Position numbers and translations under genes: made by a program. From Vicinamibacteraceae bacterium (GTDB lineage Bacteria > Planctomycetota > Phycisphaerae > Phycisphaerales > UBA5793), in assembly GCA_011525805.1 (NCBI GenBank), contig WYBR01000083.1:50557-114556 (forward strand): 64,000 nucleotides of DNA, written 5' to 3'. Within the stretch, counting starts at the first letter, position 1; each line of letters starts with the position of its first letter. The notes below the pieces were generated by a model, which was not told where the DNA came from, did not search any database, and saw only the letters and a program-made list of their open reading frames with translations. Shown in pieces: positions 35,570-44,398 of this stretch.

Positions 35570-36298
35570 ATGCGAGAGAAGCGCAACGCCCTGCTCGTGG
35601 TCTCCGTCTTCGCCTTCTTTGCCTGGGCGTTCTGGGCGTGGTTCATGGCCGGGGCGGAGACGCCTTCGCTCCTGCTTCAGCGCCTCGGCAGCACGGGCCT
35701 GTTCATCCTCGCATGCGCGGGGCTCTGCTGGGCGCTGTGCTTCGAGGACAAACTTCCCGACACGCTCGGAAAGTACGCCGGCGGGTTGTACTACGAGCAG
35801 AACGGCCTGTGCTTCATCCCCGTCATGCGCAAGGAAGGCGAGCAGGCCTACATCCACATCTACTTCGAGAACCGCTACGAAAACGACTGTAACGCCATTA
35901 TCCACCTGCGCCCCCCGCCCGAGTCGATCCAGCATCGCCCCGACGCCGAGGACATTCACTTCTCCTTCTCCGTGCCCGGCGGCGGCGTCGGCGTGATCCA
36001 GCAACCGGTGGCGGTCCATCCGCGGCTGCAAGGCTCCGTCATCGACGTCGAACTCGCCGCAGCGGTGAACTACCCGCACACTCAGGGCGACCAACTCCGC
36101 TCGCACAAAGGGCTGGCCTGCGGGACGTTTCACGTCGACTGGGGCGAGTCATTCCGCACGGGAGCGCACGAACTCTCCAGCGAGATCGAACTGGTCAGCC
36201 CCGTCACCATTCACCTTCCGGTCCCGCGCAACGTGACCAACCGCATCCGTCGCGGTCAGCAGTGGAAGCAGCAGATCTTCTCGCGCTACGAGAAGTGA
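35570..36298 (+). CDS. Hypothetical membrane protein with two N-terminal TM segments
   Basis: 242 residues from ATG 35570, with GGGAGG about 9 bases upstream. Two hydrophobic segments (about 7-27, LLVVSVFAFFAWAFWAWFM, and 36-58, STGLFILACAGLCWALCF) are followed by about 180 soluble residues, beta-rich, with CFIPVMRKEGEQAYIHIYFE and 'ISLVSPVTIHLPVP'-like strands near the end (as ELVSPVTIHLPVPRNV). No family recognised and no catalytic motif seen. The long leader with a hairpin is unusual for this window. The next gene on the same strand starts about 100 bases downstream. Confidence 0.7.
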   Translation: MREKRNALLVVSVFAFFAWAFWAWFMAGAETPSLLLQRLGSTGLFILACAGLCWALCFEDKLPDTLGKYAGGLYYEQNGLCFIPVMRKEGEQAYIHIYFENRYENDCNAIIHLRPPPESIQHRPDAEDIHFSFSVPGGGVGVIQQPVAVHPRLQGSVIDVELAAAVNYPHTQGDQLRSHKGLACGTFHVDWGESFRTGAHELSSEIELVSPVTIHLPVPRNVTNRIRRGQQWKQQIFSRYEK

Positions 36299-36395
36299 CC
36301 TTAAAGCGGCTTCGCGCCCATCCGTGACCCGGCCGGATGCCGGCAATCGGTCGGGGCGACTTGCCAATGGCGGTCCTCCGGGCGACACTTTGACC

Positions 36396-38171
36396 ATGAA
36401 CAGGGAACCCCGTCGCGCCGCCTTCCTCCCTTCAACCTGCCTCGCGCTCGCGGGCGCTTCGCTGCTGGCGTCATGCCGGCAGGCTTCGCTGCCCCCGCTC
36501 GCCGACGATGCGGAGGTGGCGAAATCCGCCGCGCCGGGAAGGCCGCTTCCCCTCGCCTCGGCGATCATCCAGCGCATCCCCGCGCGCACCATCCAAATGG
36601 ACGGCCGTTTCGAGGACTGGACCGGTCTCCCCGTCGTCGCGCGCGGCCGATCGACCTACGAAGGGAATGCGTTTGTCGAACTCGGCAGCGTCTGGTGCGC
36701 TCATGACGATCGCTGCGTCTATCTGCGCATCGAACTGGGGCGAACCGTCAACGTGCAGGCGCTCACCGGCACGCTTTCGCTGCAACTTGACGCGGACGGC
36801 AACCCGCTCTCGGGCGACATCCGCACGGCCGGCGAAGGCGAGGCGGGGCTGGCCGGCGTCGACTTCGAGATGCACTTTTCCCCTCGTCTGGCCGAGGGCG
36901 GCTTCGGAGGCGTGAGCGCCGAAGTCGTCGAATCGGGCCTGCCCGCGGCTCCGGCCAATCCCTACTGGTTCGAAGCGCTCGTCGCGCCGACATTCGCCAG
37001 CCGCGAGATTGAGGTGCGGCTGGCTCGCGGCGGCCTGATCCCCGGCGCGACGGTATCGCCCTTCGCCTCGCCGCACTTCACCGCCAGGCTGGTCTTCAGC
37101 GACGAAACCGGCTCGATCGTGGATCGGACCGAGGCGTTCTCGATCGCGCTCCCTCCCCTGCCCGTCGGCAACGTCGATCTCATGGCCGACGATGCGGGCG
37201 CGAGCGAGGAGGATGAGGCTGAGACCGACGCGGCGCCGCCTGCCCCCGACGAAGCAGTGCCGACGGAGGGAGAGCCACCGCCATCGTCCGACGGCGGCGA
37301 GGAGGGCGCCGCCGAGGCGCCGACGGCCACCGCCGAGGAGGGCGACCCAGCGGCGCCCTCGCGCTTTCCGCGCCTCGACGGGCGCGACGTCCGCGCCGTG
37401 TCGTGGAACGTCTGCAACGGCGCGATCTTCCAACAGCCCGGGCCATTCGCGCGCATCCTCACCGCTCTGCATCCCGACGTGATCTGCTTCCAGGGGCTTG
37501 GCGCCGACGCCTCCGAGGCGACGCTCAAGGCGTGGCTCGACGAGCACCTCCCGACGACCTACGGGTGGGAGGTCATGCTCGAACCCGCTTCGGGATGCGC
37601 CGCGGCGAGCCGCCTCGCGGCCGTCCGCGTCCGCCCCGGCGCCACGGAGGGGGCGGCCTTCGAGGGACTGCGCGCCTCGTCGCTCGTTGTGGCGGCGGTC
37701 CAGCGGCGCCTCCTCGTCACCAGCGTGCAACTCCAGCCCGGCGGCCGCATCGGCGATCCGCGCGACTTCGCCCGGATCGAGCAGGCGAACGCCGTCCGCC
37801 GGCTCCTTCGCGCCGCCCAGTTCGAACTCGCTCCCTCCGGTCTGCTGCTGATGGGCGATCTCAACCTCGTCGGCTCCTTCGAGCCTTTGGAGATCATCCG
37901 CCACCAGAACGACCTCAACGCGACCGACCTGCTCGTGGTGGATGCGATGGTGGCCGGCGACCTGTCAAACGCGACGTGGCGCGACGCATCGCAACCCTTG
38001 CTGCCCGGCCGCCTCGACTACGCCTTGCTTTCCGACTCGGTGCTCATGCTCTCGCGCAGCCTGGTCTTCGACACCGAGCGCTTCAGCGAGGCGGCTCTGG
38101 CGCGTCTGGGTCTGCGCCGCGCGGATTCGCGCGCGTCGGATCATCTGCCCGTCGTTGTCGACTTCCGTTGA
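36396..38171 (+). CDS. Lipoprotein with CBM9-like domain and endonuclease/exonuclease/phosphatase domain
   Basis: 591 residues from ATG 36396. Lipoprotein signal peptide with cysteine in AGASLLASC. Residues ~65-260 resemble CBM9/DOMON-like sandwiches (MDGRFEDWTGLPVVARG, SLQLDADGNPLSGD). An acidic Pro/Glu linker (~265-325) leads to an endonuclease/exonuclease/phosphatase (EEP) domain (~330-591): AVSWNVCNG, DVICFQGLG, MGDLNLVGSFEPL, GRLDYALLSD and ASDHLPVVVDFR. The metal-binding Glu normally found in the 'QE' position of the second motif is Gly here, so activity is doubtful. Probably anchored on the outer face. Substrate unknown. Confidence 0.8.
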   Translation: MNREPRRAAFLPSTCLALAGASLLASCRQASLPPLADDAEVAKSAAPGRPLPLASAIIQRIPARTIQMDGRFEDWTGLPVVARGRSTYEGNAFVELGSVWCAHDDRCVYLRIELGRTVNVQALTGTLSLQLDADGNPLSGDIRTAGEGEAGLAGVDFEMHFSPRLAEGGFGGVSAEVVESGLPAAPANPYWFEALVAPTFASREIEVRLARGGLIPGATVSPFASPHFTARLVFSDETGSIVDRTEAFSIALPPLPVGNVDLMADDAGASEEDEAETDAAPPAPDEAVPTEGEPPPSSDGGEEGAAEAPTATAEEGDPAAPSRFPRLDGRDVRAVSWNVCNGAIFQQPGPFARILTALHPDVICFQGLGADASEATLKAWLDEHLPTTYGWEVMLEPASGCAAASRLAAVRVRPGATEGAAFEGLRASSLVVAAVQRRLLVTSVQLQPGGRIGDPRDFARIEQANAVRRLLRAAQFELAPSGLLLMGDLNLVGSFEPLEIIRHQNDLNATDLLVVDAMVAGDLSNATWRDASQPLLPGRLDYALLSDSVLMLSRSLVFDTERFSEAALARLGLRRADSRASDHLPVVVDFR

Positions 38172-38245
38172 AGGCCTTCGCTTCCCATGGCGCGGGCGCA
38201 CTCGGGCGCTCGGCCGCTTCGGGCGGAGTTGATGGCGCAGCGAAA

Positions 38246-38273
38246 GGCCGCCGGTTCGGTGGAACCGGCGGCC
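38246..38273 (-). terminator. Intrinsic terminator between convergent genes
   Basis: GGCCGCCGGTTC (38246-38257) and GAACCGGCGGCC (38262-38273) form a perfect 12-base stem with a GGTG loop. On the minus strand it is followed by TTTCG, so it mainly serves the TlpA-like gene, but it may block both directions. Confidence 0.75.
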
Positions 38274-38301
38274 TCGAGATGATCCATGAACGTCGGGGCG
38301 A

Positions 38302-39357
38302 TCAGCCTTCGTTTACCTTCTTCATGAACTCGGCGTCGGCCTCGTAGGCCTTGACGAGGTCGGCGGCCTCCTTGGCGGCGGCGGTTCCCGGGAACTGCTC
38401 GACGATGTGCTTGAGGCGCTTGTAGGCCATGACGTGCTCGCCGGCGTCGGCCTGGGCCTTGGCGCGCTTGAGCATGTTGTCGGCGCGGCCTTCGAGGGCC
38501 TCGTTGCGCTTCGACGCGAGCACTTCAGGGTCGGCTTCGAGTCGCTTGAGTTCCGCGGCGGCCCGGTCCGCAATGGGCAGGCCCTTAAACTCGACGCTGA
38601 CGCGCTTGAGCGTGGCGAGGGCGTCGCCGTAGTTCTTGGCGCGGGCGGCGGCCATGCCGCGGTCGAAGTCCGCCTGGGCGAGCGGGGTGAGGCGGTTGAC
38701 GATGCCGTCGTAGCGGGCGCGGTGACCCTCACGCGCGTCGAGCGACTTGAGGTCGACGCGACGGAGCATCTTGACGGCTCCCTGGTTGTCACCCTTGAGC
38801 AGCGAGGTCTCGATCGAGGCGAAGACCTTCTCGTTGTGGTCCGGCCCGCCGCCGAGCAGCCGCGTGGGCGGATTGCTGGCGATGAGTTTCTCGAGTTCGC
38901 GGTCCAGGCCGTTGCGCGGGTGGCCGATCCAGCGCACGGTGCCGGTGGGATCGATGAGCACCGAGTGAGGGATGGCGTTGACGCCGTACGCCTGGTGCGT
39001 CTCCTTGCCGCCGGAGGCGACGAGGTACTTCATGCTCTTCTGCTTGACGAAGGGGGCGACGACATTGTCGGGCTCGTCGCTGATGCCCACGAGCAGGACG
39101 CCCTTGTCCTTGTACTTCTCGTGAATCTCGTTGAGGTGGGGGATCGAGGCGACGCAGGGGCCGCACCACGTCGCCCAGAACTCGGCGATGACGATGTGCC
39201 CCTCGAGGTCGTCGAGTTCGACCTCGAACTCGTTGTTGTGGAGGTTGCCCACCTTGAGGGGCTTCATCTTCTCGCCCACGCTCACCTGCGCCGACGCCGG
39301 GGCGGCGAGCAGCGCCGCCAGCGAGAACGCGACGACTCCGGATACAAATCGCTTCAT
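38302..39357 (-). CDS. TlpA-like exported thioredoxin with C-terminal helical repeat region
   Basis: 351 residues from ATG 39357, 6 bases after AAGGAG; an ATG abutting the ribosome binding site two codons upstream is less likely. Signal peptide ends APASAQ. Thioredoxin/AlkA-TlpA domain (about 27-165): IVIAEFWATWCGPCVASIP with the CGPC redox pair, 'GVNAIPHSVLIDPTGTVRWIG' including the cis-Pro. The second half (about 190-350) is alpha-helical, like tetratricopeptide repeats, 'NYGDALATLKRVSVEFKGLP' and 'HVMAYKRLKHIVEQFPGT'. Exported disulphide reductases of this kind serve cytochrome c or oxidase maturation. Partner unknown. Confidence 0.88.
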   Translation of the reverse strand: MKRFVSGVVAFSLAALLAAPASAQVSVGEKMKPLKVGNLHNNEFEVELDDLEGHIVIAEFWATWCGPCVASIPHLNEIHEKYKDKGVLLVGISDEPDNVVAPFVKQKSMKYLVASGGKETHQAYGVNAIPHSVLIDPTGTVRWIGHPRNGLDRELEKLIASNPPTRLLGGGPDHNEKVFASIETSLLKGDNQGAVKMLRRVDLKSLDAREGHRARYDGIVNRLTPLAQADFDRGMAAARAKNYGDALATLKRVSVEFKGLPIADRAAAELKRLEADPEVLASKRNEALEGRADNMLKRAKAQADAGEHVMAYKRLKHIVEQFPGTAAAKEAADLVKAYEADAEFMKKVNEG

Positions 39358-39435
39358 GTTCATCTCCTTTGGGACCTTGAGTGGAACGGACGAAAGCCGA
39401 CGGGCCGGCGGTGAACCACGCCGGGCGACTGATAG

Positions 39436-39443
39436 AGTATACT
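39436..39443. promoter_or_regulatory. Symmetric -10-like element AGTATACT in a divergent promoter region
   Basis: AGTATACT is its own reverse complement, giving a TATACT -10 box on each strand between the divergent TlpA-like and MlaF-like genes. No clear -35 was found for either direction. Confidence 0.25.
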
Positions 39444-39505
39444 GTGCAAACGCCCCAGGGTTGGGCTTATTCCCGAAAGATTTCAGCCGATTATTGAATG
39501 CTACG

Positions 39506-40402
39506 ATGACCCACTCTTCCGCTCAACCCCTCATCTCGGTGCGGAACCTCGTCAAGCGGTTCGACGGCCGCACCGTGCTCGACGGCATCAACCTCGACGT
39601 CATGCCCGGCGAGATCATGGTCATCATGGGCGGCTCGGGCAGCGGCAAGTCCACCCTCCTGCGCCACATGATCGGCTCGCTGACCCCCGATGAGGGAACC
39701 GTCCGCCTCTTCGGCCAGGACCTGGCCAGCGTCGACGACGAGGGGCTCAATAATGTTCGCAAAAAGTTCGGCATCCTCTTCCAGTCCGGGGCCCTCTTCC
39801 AATCCATGACCATCGCCGAAAACGTCGCGCTGCCCCTGCAGGAGCACACCACCCTCGACCAGAACATCATCAACATTCAGGTCAAGATCAAACTCGAACT
39901 CGTCGGTCTGCGCGAGCACGCGGACAAGTACCCGGCCCAGATCTCCGGCGGGATGAAGAAGCGGGCCGGGCTGGCGCGGGCGTTGGCGCTCGATCCCAAG
40001 GTTCTCTTCTACGACGAGCCGTCCGCGGGCCTCGACCCGGTGACGAGCGCGGGCATCGACCGCCTCATCATCGACCTGACGAAGAAACTCGGCGTAACGA
40101 GCGTGGTGGTGACCCACGAGATGGACTCCGCCTTCGCCATTGCCGACCGCATGGCGATGATCGACAAGGGGCGGATGATGGTGGTCGAGAACCGCGCCTG
40201 GTTCGAGGAACTGCGCGGCCACGACGCCGGCGACCTGACGGAGGAGCGGGCCCTCGTGCGGCAGTTCATCCGCGGCGACGCGGACGGCCCCATCACGCAG
40301 CGCCGCACCGCGACCAACTACGAGGAAGACCTGCTCGGCGCCGCCGGCGTGCCGCGCCTCGCTCCCGGACCGAGCGTCGAATCGACCCGCATCGTGAAGT
40401 GA
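39506..40402 (+). CDS. ABC transporter ATP-binding protein, MlaF/Ttg2A type
   Basis: 298 residues from ATG 39506 (MTHSSAQPLISVRNLVKRFD). Walker A GGSGSGKSTLLRHM, Q-loop ILFQSGALFQSMTIAENVALP (characteristic of MlaF), signature ISGGMKKRAGLARALAL, Walker B VLFYDEPSAGLDPVTS, His switch VVTHEMDSAF. About 40 residues follow the domain. It powers lipid movement between membranes together with an MCE protein encoded 39 bases downstream. The MlaE permease is not adjacent. Confidence 0.92.
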   Translation: MTHSSAQPLISVRNLVKRFDGRTVLDGINLDVMPGEIMVIMGGSGSGKSTLLRHMIGSLTPDEGTVRLFGQDLASVDDEGLNNVRKKFGILFQSGALFQSMTIAENVALPLQEHTTLDQNIINIQVKIKLELVGLREHADKYPAQISGGMKKRAGLARALALDPKVLFYDEPSAGLDPVTSAGIDRLIIDLTKKLGVTSVVVTHEMDSAFAIADRMAMIDKGRMMVVENRAWFEELRGHDAGDLTEERALVRQFIRGDADGPITQRRTATNYEEDLLGAAGVPRLAPGPSVESTRIVK

Positions 40403-40441
40403 TCGTCCCTCCACACGACCGGATGAACGGAACGTCCAGCC

Positions 40442-41758
40442 ATGAGCACCAGTCGAACGCGGCAGCGCAACAACACGATCGCCGGACTCTTCGTTCTCGC
40501 GGCCATCGTCGGATTCGTGGTCATGGTGATCATCCTCTCCGACCTGGGCCACTTCGCCAGCACGCAGGTGGTGCGCATCGCCGTCCCCCTCGACCTGGGC
40601 GTGCCGGGGGTCAAGGTCGGCTCCGACGTCATGGTCGGCGGCATGAGCGTCGGCAAGGTGACGGCGATGTCGGGTGAACTCAACCAGCCCGAGCCGCGCT
40701 TCATCGTCTCCGTCGCGATTCCCGCGGAGTACGAAATCCGCGAGGATGCCTTCGCGGGGATGGTCGTCCCGCTCATCGGTGGAGCGACGGCCATCGACAT
40801 TTCGCCGCTGGGAGTGAACGGCCCGCCGCTCGATTCGGAGTTCTTCCGCGCCGGCGGGACGATCCGCGGCGGGTACGCGCCCTCCGTCCTGCTCAAGACC
40901 GCCGGCATGGGGCCTGAAGACCTCCAGCGCGTCAAGGACATCATCCGCCGCGTGGACGGCATCACCGAGGACGTCAAGGAGATCACCGCCTTTGCGCGCA
41001 CCACCGTGAACGAGGACGGACCGCGCATCGTCGAGAACATCCGCACGACTATCGAGGACATCCGCGCCGTCGTCGCCGAGGCGCGGCAGAAGTGGCCCGC
41101 GTGGAGCGAGCGGATCGCGCAGATTCTCGAGGACGTGCGCGCCACGATGGAGCGCGGCCCGGCCCTCGCCGAGAAGGCCCAGACGCTGCTTGACAACGTG
41201 GATGCCGGCGTCGGCGAGGTGCGCACCCTCGTCGCCGACGTCTCGCCCAACGTCAAGGCGACTGCGGAGAACGTGGCCGAAGTCACTCGTTGGGCGCGCG
41301 AGGAAGGTCTCGCCCGCGTTGAGAGCACCTTCGACCAGGCGGACGAGGCGCTCGCCCAGGCGACCACCACCTTCACGATCATAAACGAAAACCTGACGAC
41401 GGAACTGCCGCAGGTTTCGCGGATTCTCGCCAACCTGCGCCTCAGTTCCGACAACCTGAAACTCGCCTCGACGGAGATCCGGGCCCAGCCCTGGCGGGTG
41501 CTCTACACTCCGGGCAAGGAAGAGGTGAAGCAGTCGCTGCTCCACGACGCGGTGCGAACCTATGCCGCGGCCGTCTCCGATCTCGAAGCCTCGGTCGTCA
41601 GCCTCAAGGCCCTGCACGACCGCTATGGCCCGGACCTCGATCCGGAGAGCGACCTCGTCCAGCGGGCGCTGTCCGAGTTCGAGGCGCGCTACGAACGCTA
41701 CCAGCAGGAGGAGAAGCGCTGGGGCGAGATCCTCTTCGGAACGGGCGGCAAGCCCTGA
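40442..41758 (+). CDS. MCE/MlaD-type lipid transport protein with long helical tail
   Basis: 438 residues. N-terminal membrane anchor (about 13-33, TIAGLFVLAAIVGFVVMVIIL), MCE domain (about 42-120: GVPGVKVGSDVMVGGMSVGKVTAM and FAGMVVPLIGGATAIDI), then a long helical region (about 155-345) with heptad-like repeats such as 'DVRATMERGPALAEKAQTLL' and 'ATAENVAEVTRWAREEG'. The anchor places the MCE ring in the periplasm, where it conducts lipids. The helical tail may form a needle or spacer as in longer MCE proteins. Pairs with the upstream ATPase. Confidence 0.9.
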   Translation: MSTSRTRQRNNTIAGLFVLAAIVGFVVMVIILSDLGHFASTQVVRIAVPLDLGVPGVKVGSDVMVGGMSVGKVTAMSGELNQPEPRFIVSVAIPAEYEIREDAFAGMVVPLIGGATAIDISPLGVNGPPLDSEFFRAGGTIRGGYAPSVLLKTAGMGPEDLQRVKDIIRRVDGITEDVKEITAFARTTVNEDGPRIVENIRTTIEDIRAVVAEARQKWPAWSERIAQILEDVRATMERGPALAEKAQTLLDNVDAGVGEVRTLVADVSPNVKATAENVAEVTRWAREEGLARVESTFDQADEALAQATTTFTIINENLTTELPQVSRILANLRLSSDNLKLASTEIRAQPWRVLYTPGKEEVKQSLLHDAVRTYAAAVSDLEASVVSLKALHDRYGPDLDPESDLVQRALSEFEARYERYQQEEKRWGEILFGTGGKP

Positions 41759-41805
41759 CGCGCGAGTGAAATCCGCGGCGAGCCTTCACGAATCGAGATG
41801 TGGCC

Positions 41806-43173
41806 ATGCGAATGCGACTGATGATCCCGATGCTCGCGTGCGTCGCACTGATGGGGCGCGTCGCCGAGTCGCCTGGTCGGATGCAGGATGCCCCGCCGGA
41901 GGCCGCTGCCCCGGTCGCGGCGCCGGAGACGGTGACGCGGCTGGCGATCCCGCTTGAGGACGGGGAACTGCATCTGGGAGTTCTGATCGGCCGCCTTGCC
42001 GCCGAGATCGGCCTCGACGGCGAGGCGATCGCCGCCGCGTGCGATGAGTCCATCCCCGTCCGCTCGGCGCTGGGAAGCAGCACGATCCGGCTGATCAACT
42101 CGCTCACGAGCGACATCATCACCCTGAGCGTCGGCGCCGACGAGGTCGCCGTCACCGTTGACCGGGTGCGCTGGCGGCAGGAGAAGGCCGTCTTCCACAA
42201 GGGGATTCAGCGGCTCATCGAGTATTTCGCGCCCGATGCGGCCGCGCTGGCGCGGGCCTCTTTCGGCGTCGTCGTGCATCGCGCGGACGCGCCTTCGGCC
42301 GCCCTCTCTCCGGAAAGCGCGCCGCGCCACGCCGTCGTGCTCATCCACGGCCTCGACGATGCGGGCCGGCTCTGGCGGGTGCTCATTCCCGCCTTGCACC
42401 AGGAGGGTTACACGGCGCTTGAAGTCACCTATCCCGACGATCAGGCGATCGCCGAATCAAGCGCGTTTGTCGCCGGACTCTTCGAGCAGATGCGCTCCGC
42501 GGGCGTCGAGCGCGTATCCATCGTGGCCCACAGCATGGGCGCGCTTATCAGCCGCGACCTGCTCACCGGGGATTCGTATTACGCCGGACGTCTTGACGGC
42601 GGCGAGCGATTCCCCTCCGTGGAGCGCTTGATCATGCTCGGCCCGCCGAACCACGGGTCGCGCATGGCGCTCTTCCGCCTCGGGTCCGAGGCCCGCGACC
42701 AGGTAACCCGGGCGCTCAGCGGAGACGGCCTGCTCGTGGGCGGGTTCTTCGACGGCGCCGGCGAAGCGCAGGACGATCTCGTTCCCGGCAGCGACTTTCT
42801 CACGAATCTTGACGCCCGGCCGCTGCCGCCGAACCTGCCCGTCACCATCATTGCGGGTTCCGCCAGCCCCTTCGATTCCGACGACATCGCTTCCCTCGTA
42901 ACGCGCATCGACAATCTGCTCGTGACCAAGTACGGCAAGGCGTTCGACGGCTCGCAGGTCGAGAAGACCATGAGCGACGTGGTCAGCGGCATCGGCGACG
43001 GCTGCGTTTCGATCGAGTCCACGCGCCTCGAGGGGGTGACCGACCACGTCGTTGTCGAGGCGAACCACCTGGGCATGATCCGGCCCTTCGGCTCGGTCGA
43101 ACCCGCGACGCTGCCGCCAGCGATTCCGATTATCCTTGAGCGTCTTGGGCGCGACCGGGGCGCCGATCCGTGA
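41806..43173 (+). CDS. Exported alpha/beta hydrolase (lipase-like)
   Basis: 455 residues from ATG 41806 (an in-frame GTG two codons upstream is possible). Hydrophobic N-terminus [17 protein letters not shown], probably a signal peptide. Residues ~35-150 are a domain of unknown function. The hydrolase domain begins [17 protein letters not shown] (oxyanion loop), has the nucleophile Ser in [27 protein letters not shown] as in lipases, and a late His in [15 protein letters not shown]. Lipase/acyltransferase-type esterase activity is likely. It follows the MCE gene by 47 bases, consistent with envelope lipid metabolism. Confidence 0.8.
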   Translation: MRMRLMIPMLACVALMGRVAESPGRMQDAPPEAAAPVAAPETVTRLAIPLEDGELHLGVLIGRLAAEIGLDGEAIAAACDESIPVRSALGSSTIRLINSLTSDIITLSVGADEVAVTVDRVRWRQEKAVFHKGIQRLIEYFAPDAAALARASFGVVVHRADAPSAALSPESAPRHAVVLIHGLDDAGRLWRVLIPALHQEGYTALEVTYPDDQAIAESSAFVAGLFEQMRSAGVERVSIVAHSMGALISRDLLTGDSYYAGRLDGGERFPSVERLIMLGPPNHGSRMALFRLGSEARDQVTRALSGDGLLVGGFFDGAGEAQDDLVPGSDFLTNLDARPLPPNLPVTIIAGSASPFDSDDIASLVTRIDNLLVTKYGKAFDGSQVEKTMSDVVSGIGDGCVSIESTRLEGVTDHVVVEANHLGMIRPFGSVEPATLPPAIPIILERLGRDRGADP

Positions 43174-43306
43174 GCGGCCGGACAGCCCCTCCCCGAAACC
43201 GCCCCTTTCCGGTGCGGGGCGAGGGGAAACGGGTGGACCGGAACGCAAAGATGACCGATCATCACCGGCGGCCGCGCGCAGCGGCTTCCACGGAGTTGGT
43301 GCGCCG

Positions 43307-44359
43307 ATGCGGGTGCTCGTGACGGGTAGCAGCGGACTGATCGGTTCCGAAGCGGTCGTCTTTTTTGACCGCCTGGGCTTCGACGTGACCGGCGTGGACA
43401 ACAACATGCGCGCCGACTTCTTCGGCCCCAAGGGGGACACGACGTGGAACCGCCGGCGCCTCGAAGCGACCTGCCGCCGCTTCACTCACCGCGAACTGGA
43501 CATCCGCGACCGGCGCGGGGTGGCGGAACTGCTCAAGGGGCATCCCGCCGATCTCATCATCCACGCGGCGGCGCAGCCGAGCCACGACCTCGCCGCCTCG
43601 CGCCCGTACGACGACTTTGACGTGAATGCGGTCGGGACGCTCAACCTCCTCGAGGCGTGCCGCCGGCACTGCCCAGAGGCGGTCTTCATCCACATGAGCA
43701 CGAACAAGGTCTACGGCGACGGGCCCAACTCCATCCCGATGCGTGAACTCGAGACCCGCTGGGACTATGCCGAGGAGCGCTATGCGCACGGCGTCGCCGA
43801 GGACTTCCCGATCGACCACTGCCTGCACTCGCTCTTCGGCGCGTCGAAGGTCGCGGGCGACGTGTTGGCGCAGGAGTACGGCCGCTACTTCGGGCTGAAG
43901 ACGGGCATCTTCCGCGGCGGGTGCCTCACCGGCCCGCAGCACAGCGGCGTCGAACTGCACGGCTTTCTTAACTACCTCGTCCTCGTAGCGCTGCGCGAGG
44001 GGCCGTACACCATCTTCGGCTACAAGGGCAAGCAGGTCCGCGACCAGATTCACAGTTGCGACGTGGTGAGCGCGTTCTGGCACTTTGCGCAGAACCCGCG
44101 CCCCGGCGCGGTCTACAACCTCGGCGGCGGCAAGGCAAACGCCGCGAGCCTGCTTGAATGCGTCGAGATGATTCACCGGGCGACGGGCAAAAAGCCCCGG
44201 CTGACCTACAGCGAGACCAACCGCGTCGGCGACCACATCTGCTATTACTCCGACTTGCGCAAACTGCGGTCGCATTATCCCGACTGGAGCATCACCCGCA
44301 GCCTTGAGCAGATCGTCGAGGAGATGATCCGGGTCATTTCGGATCAGCAGCGAGCATAA
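43307..44359 (+). CDS. NAD-dependent sugar epimerase/dehydratase (CDP-tyvelose/paratose 2-epimerase-like)
   Basis: 350 residues from ATG 43307 ([20 protein letters not shown]), where GSSGLIG is the NAD-binding glycine motif. Extended [34 protein letters not shown], and [22 protein letters not shown] with the catalytic Lys. The usual Tyr of Y-x3-K is Phe here, as I recall from CDP-tyvelose epimerase-like proteins, whose true position may differ. '[15 protein letters not shown]' and '[19 protein letters not shown]' are typical of the branch. First gene of the polysaccharide operon. Confidence 0.88.
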   Translation: MRVLVTGSSGLIGSEAVVFFDRLGFDVTGVDNNMRADFFGPKGDTTWNRRRLEATCRRFTHRELDIRDRRGVAELLKGHPADLIIHAAAQPSHDLAASRPYDDFDVNAVGTLNLLEACRRHCPEAVFIHMSTNKVYGDGPNSIPMRELETRWDYAEERYAHGVAEDFPIDHCLHSLFGASKVAGDVLAQEYGRYFGLKTGIFRGGCLTGPQHSGVELHGFLNYLVLVALREGPYTIFGYKGKQVRDQIHSCDVVSAFWHFAQNPRPGAVYNLGGGKANAASLLECVEMIHRATGKKPRLTYSETNRVGDHICYYSDLRKLRSHYPDWSITRSLEQIVEEMIRVISDQQRA

Positions 44360-44398
44360 GGTCAGGCGGGGCGGGCGGAGCATTCGGAGCGTCGGCTG

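Noticed and set aside
43860..43890. Missing catalytic Tyr as evidence that the epimerase is dead
   Set aside because: The Phe-x3-Lys-like arrangement (LFGASK) appears to be usual for the CDP-tyvelose epimerase-like branch, so it is not taken as inactivating.
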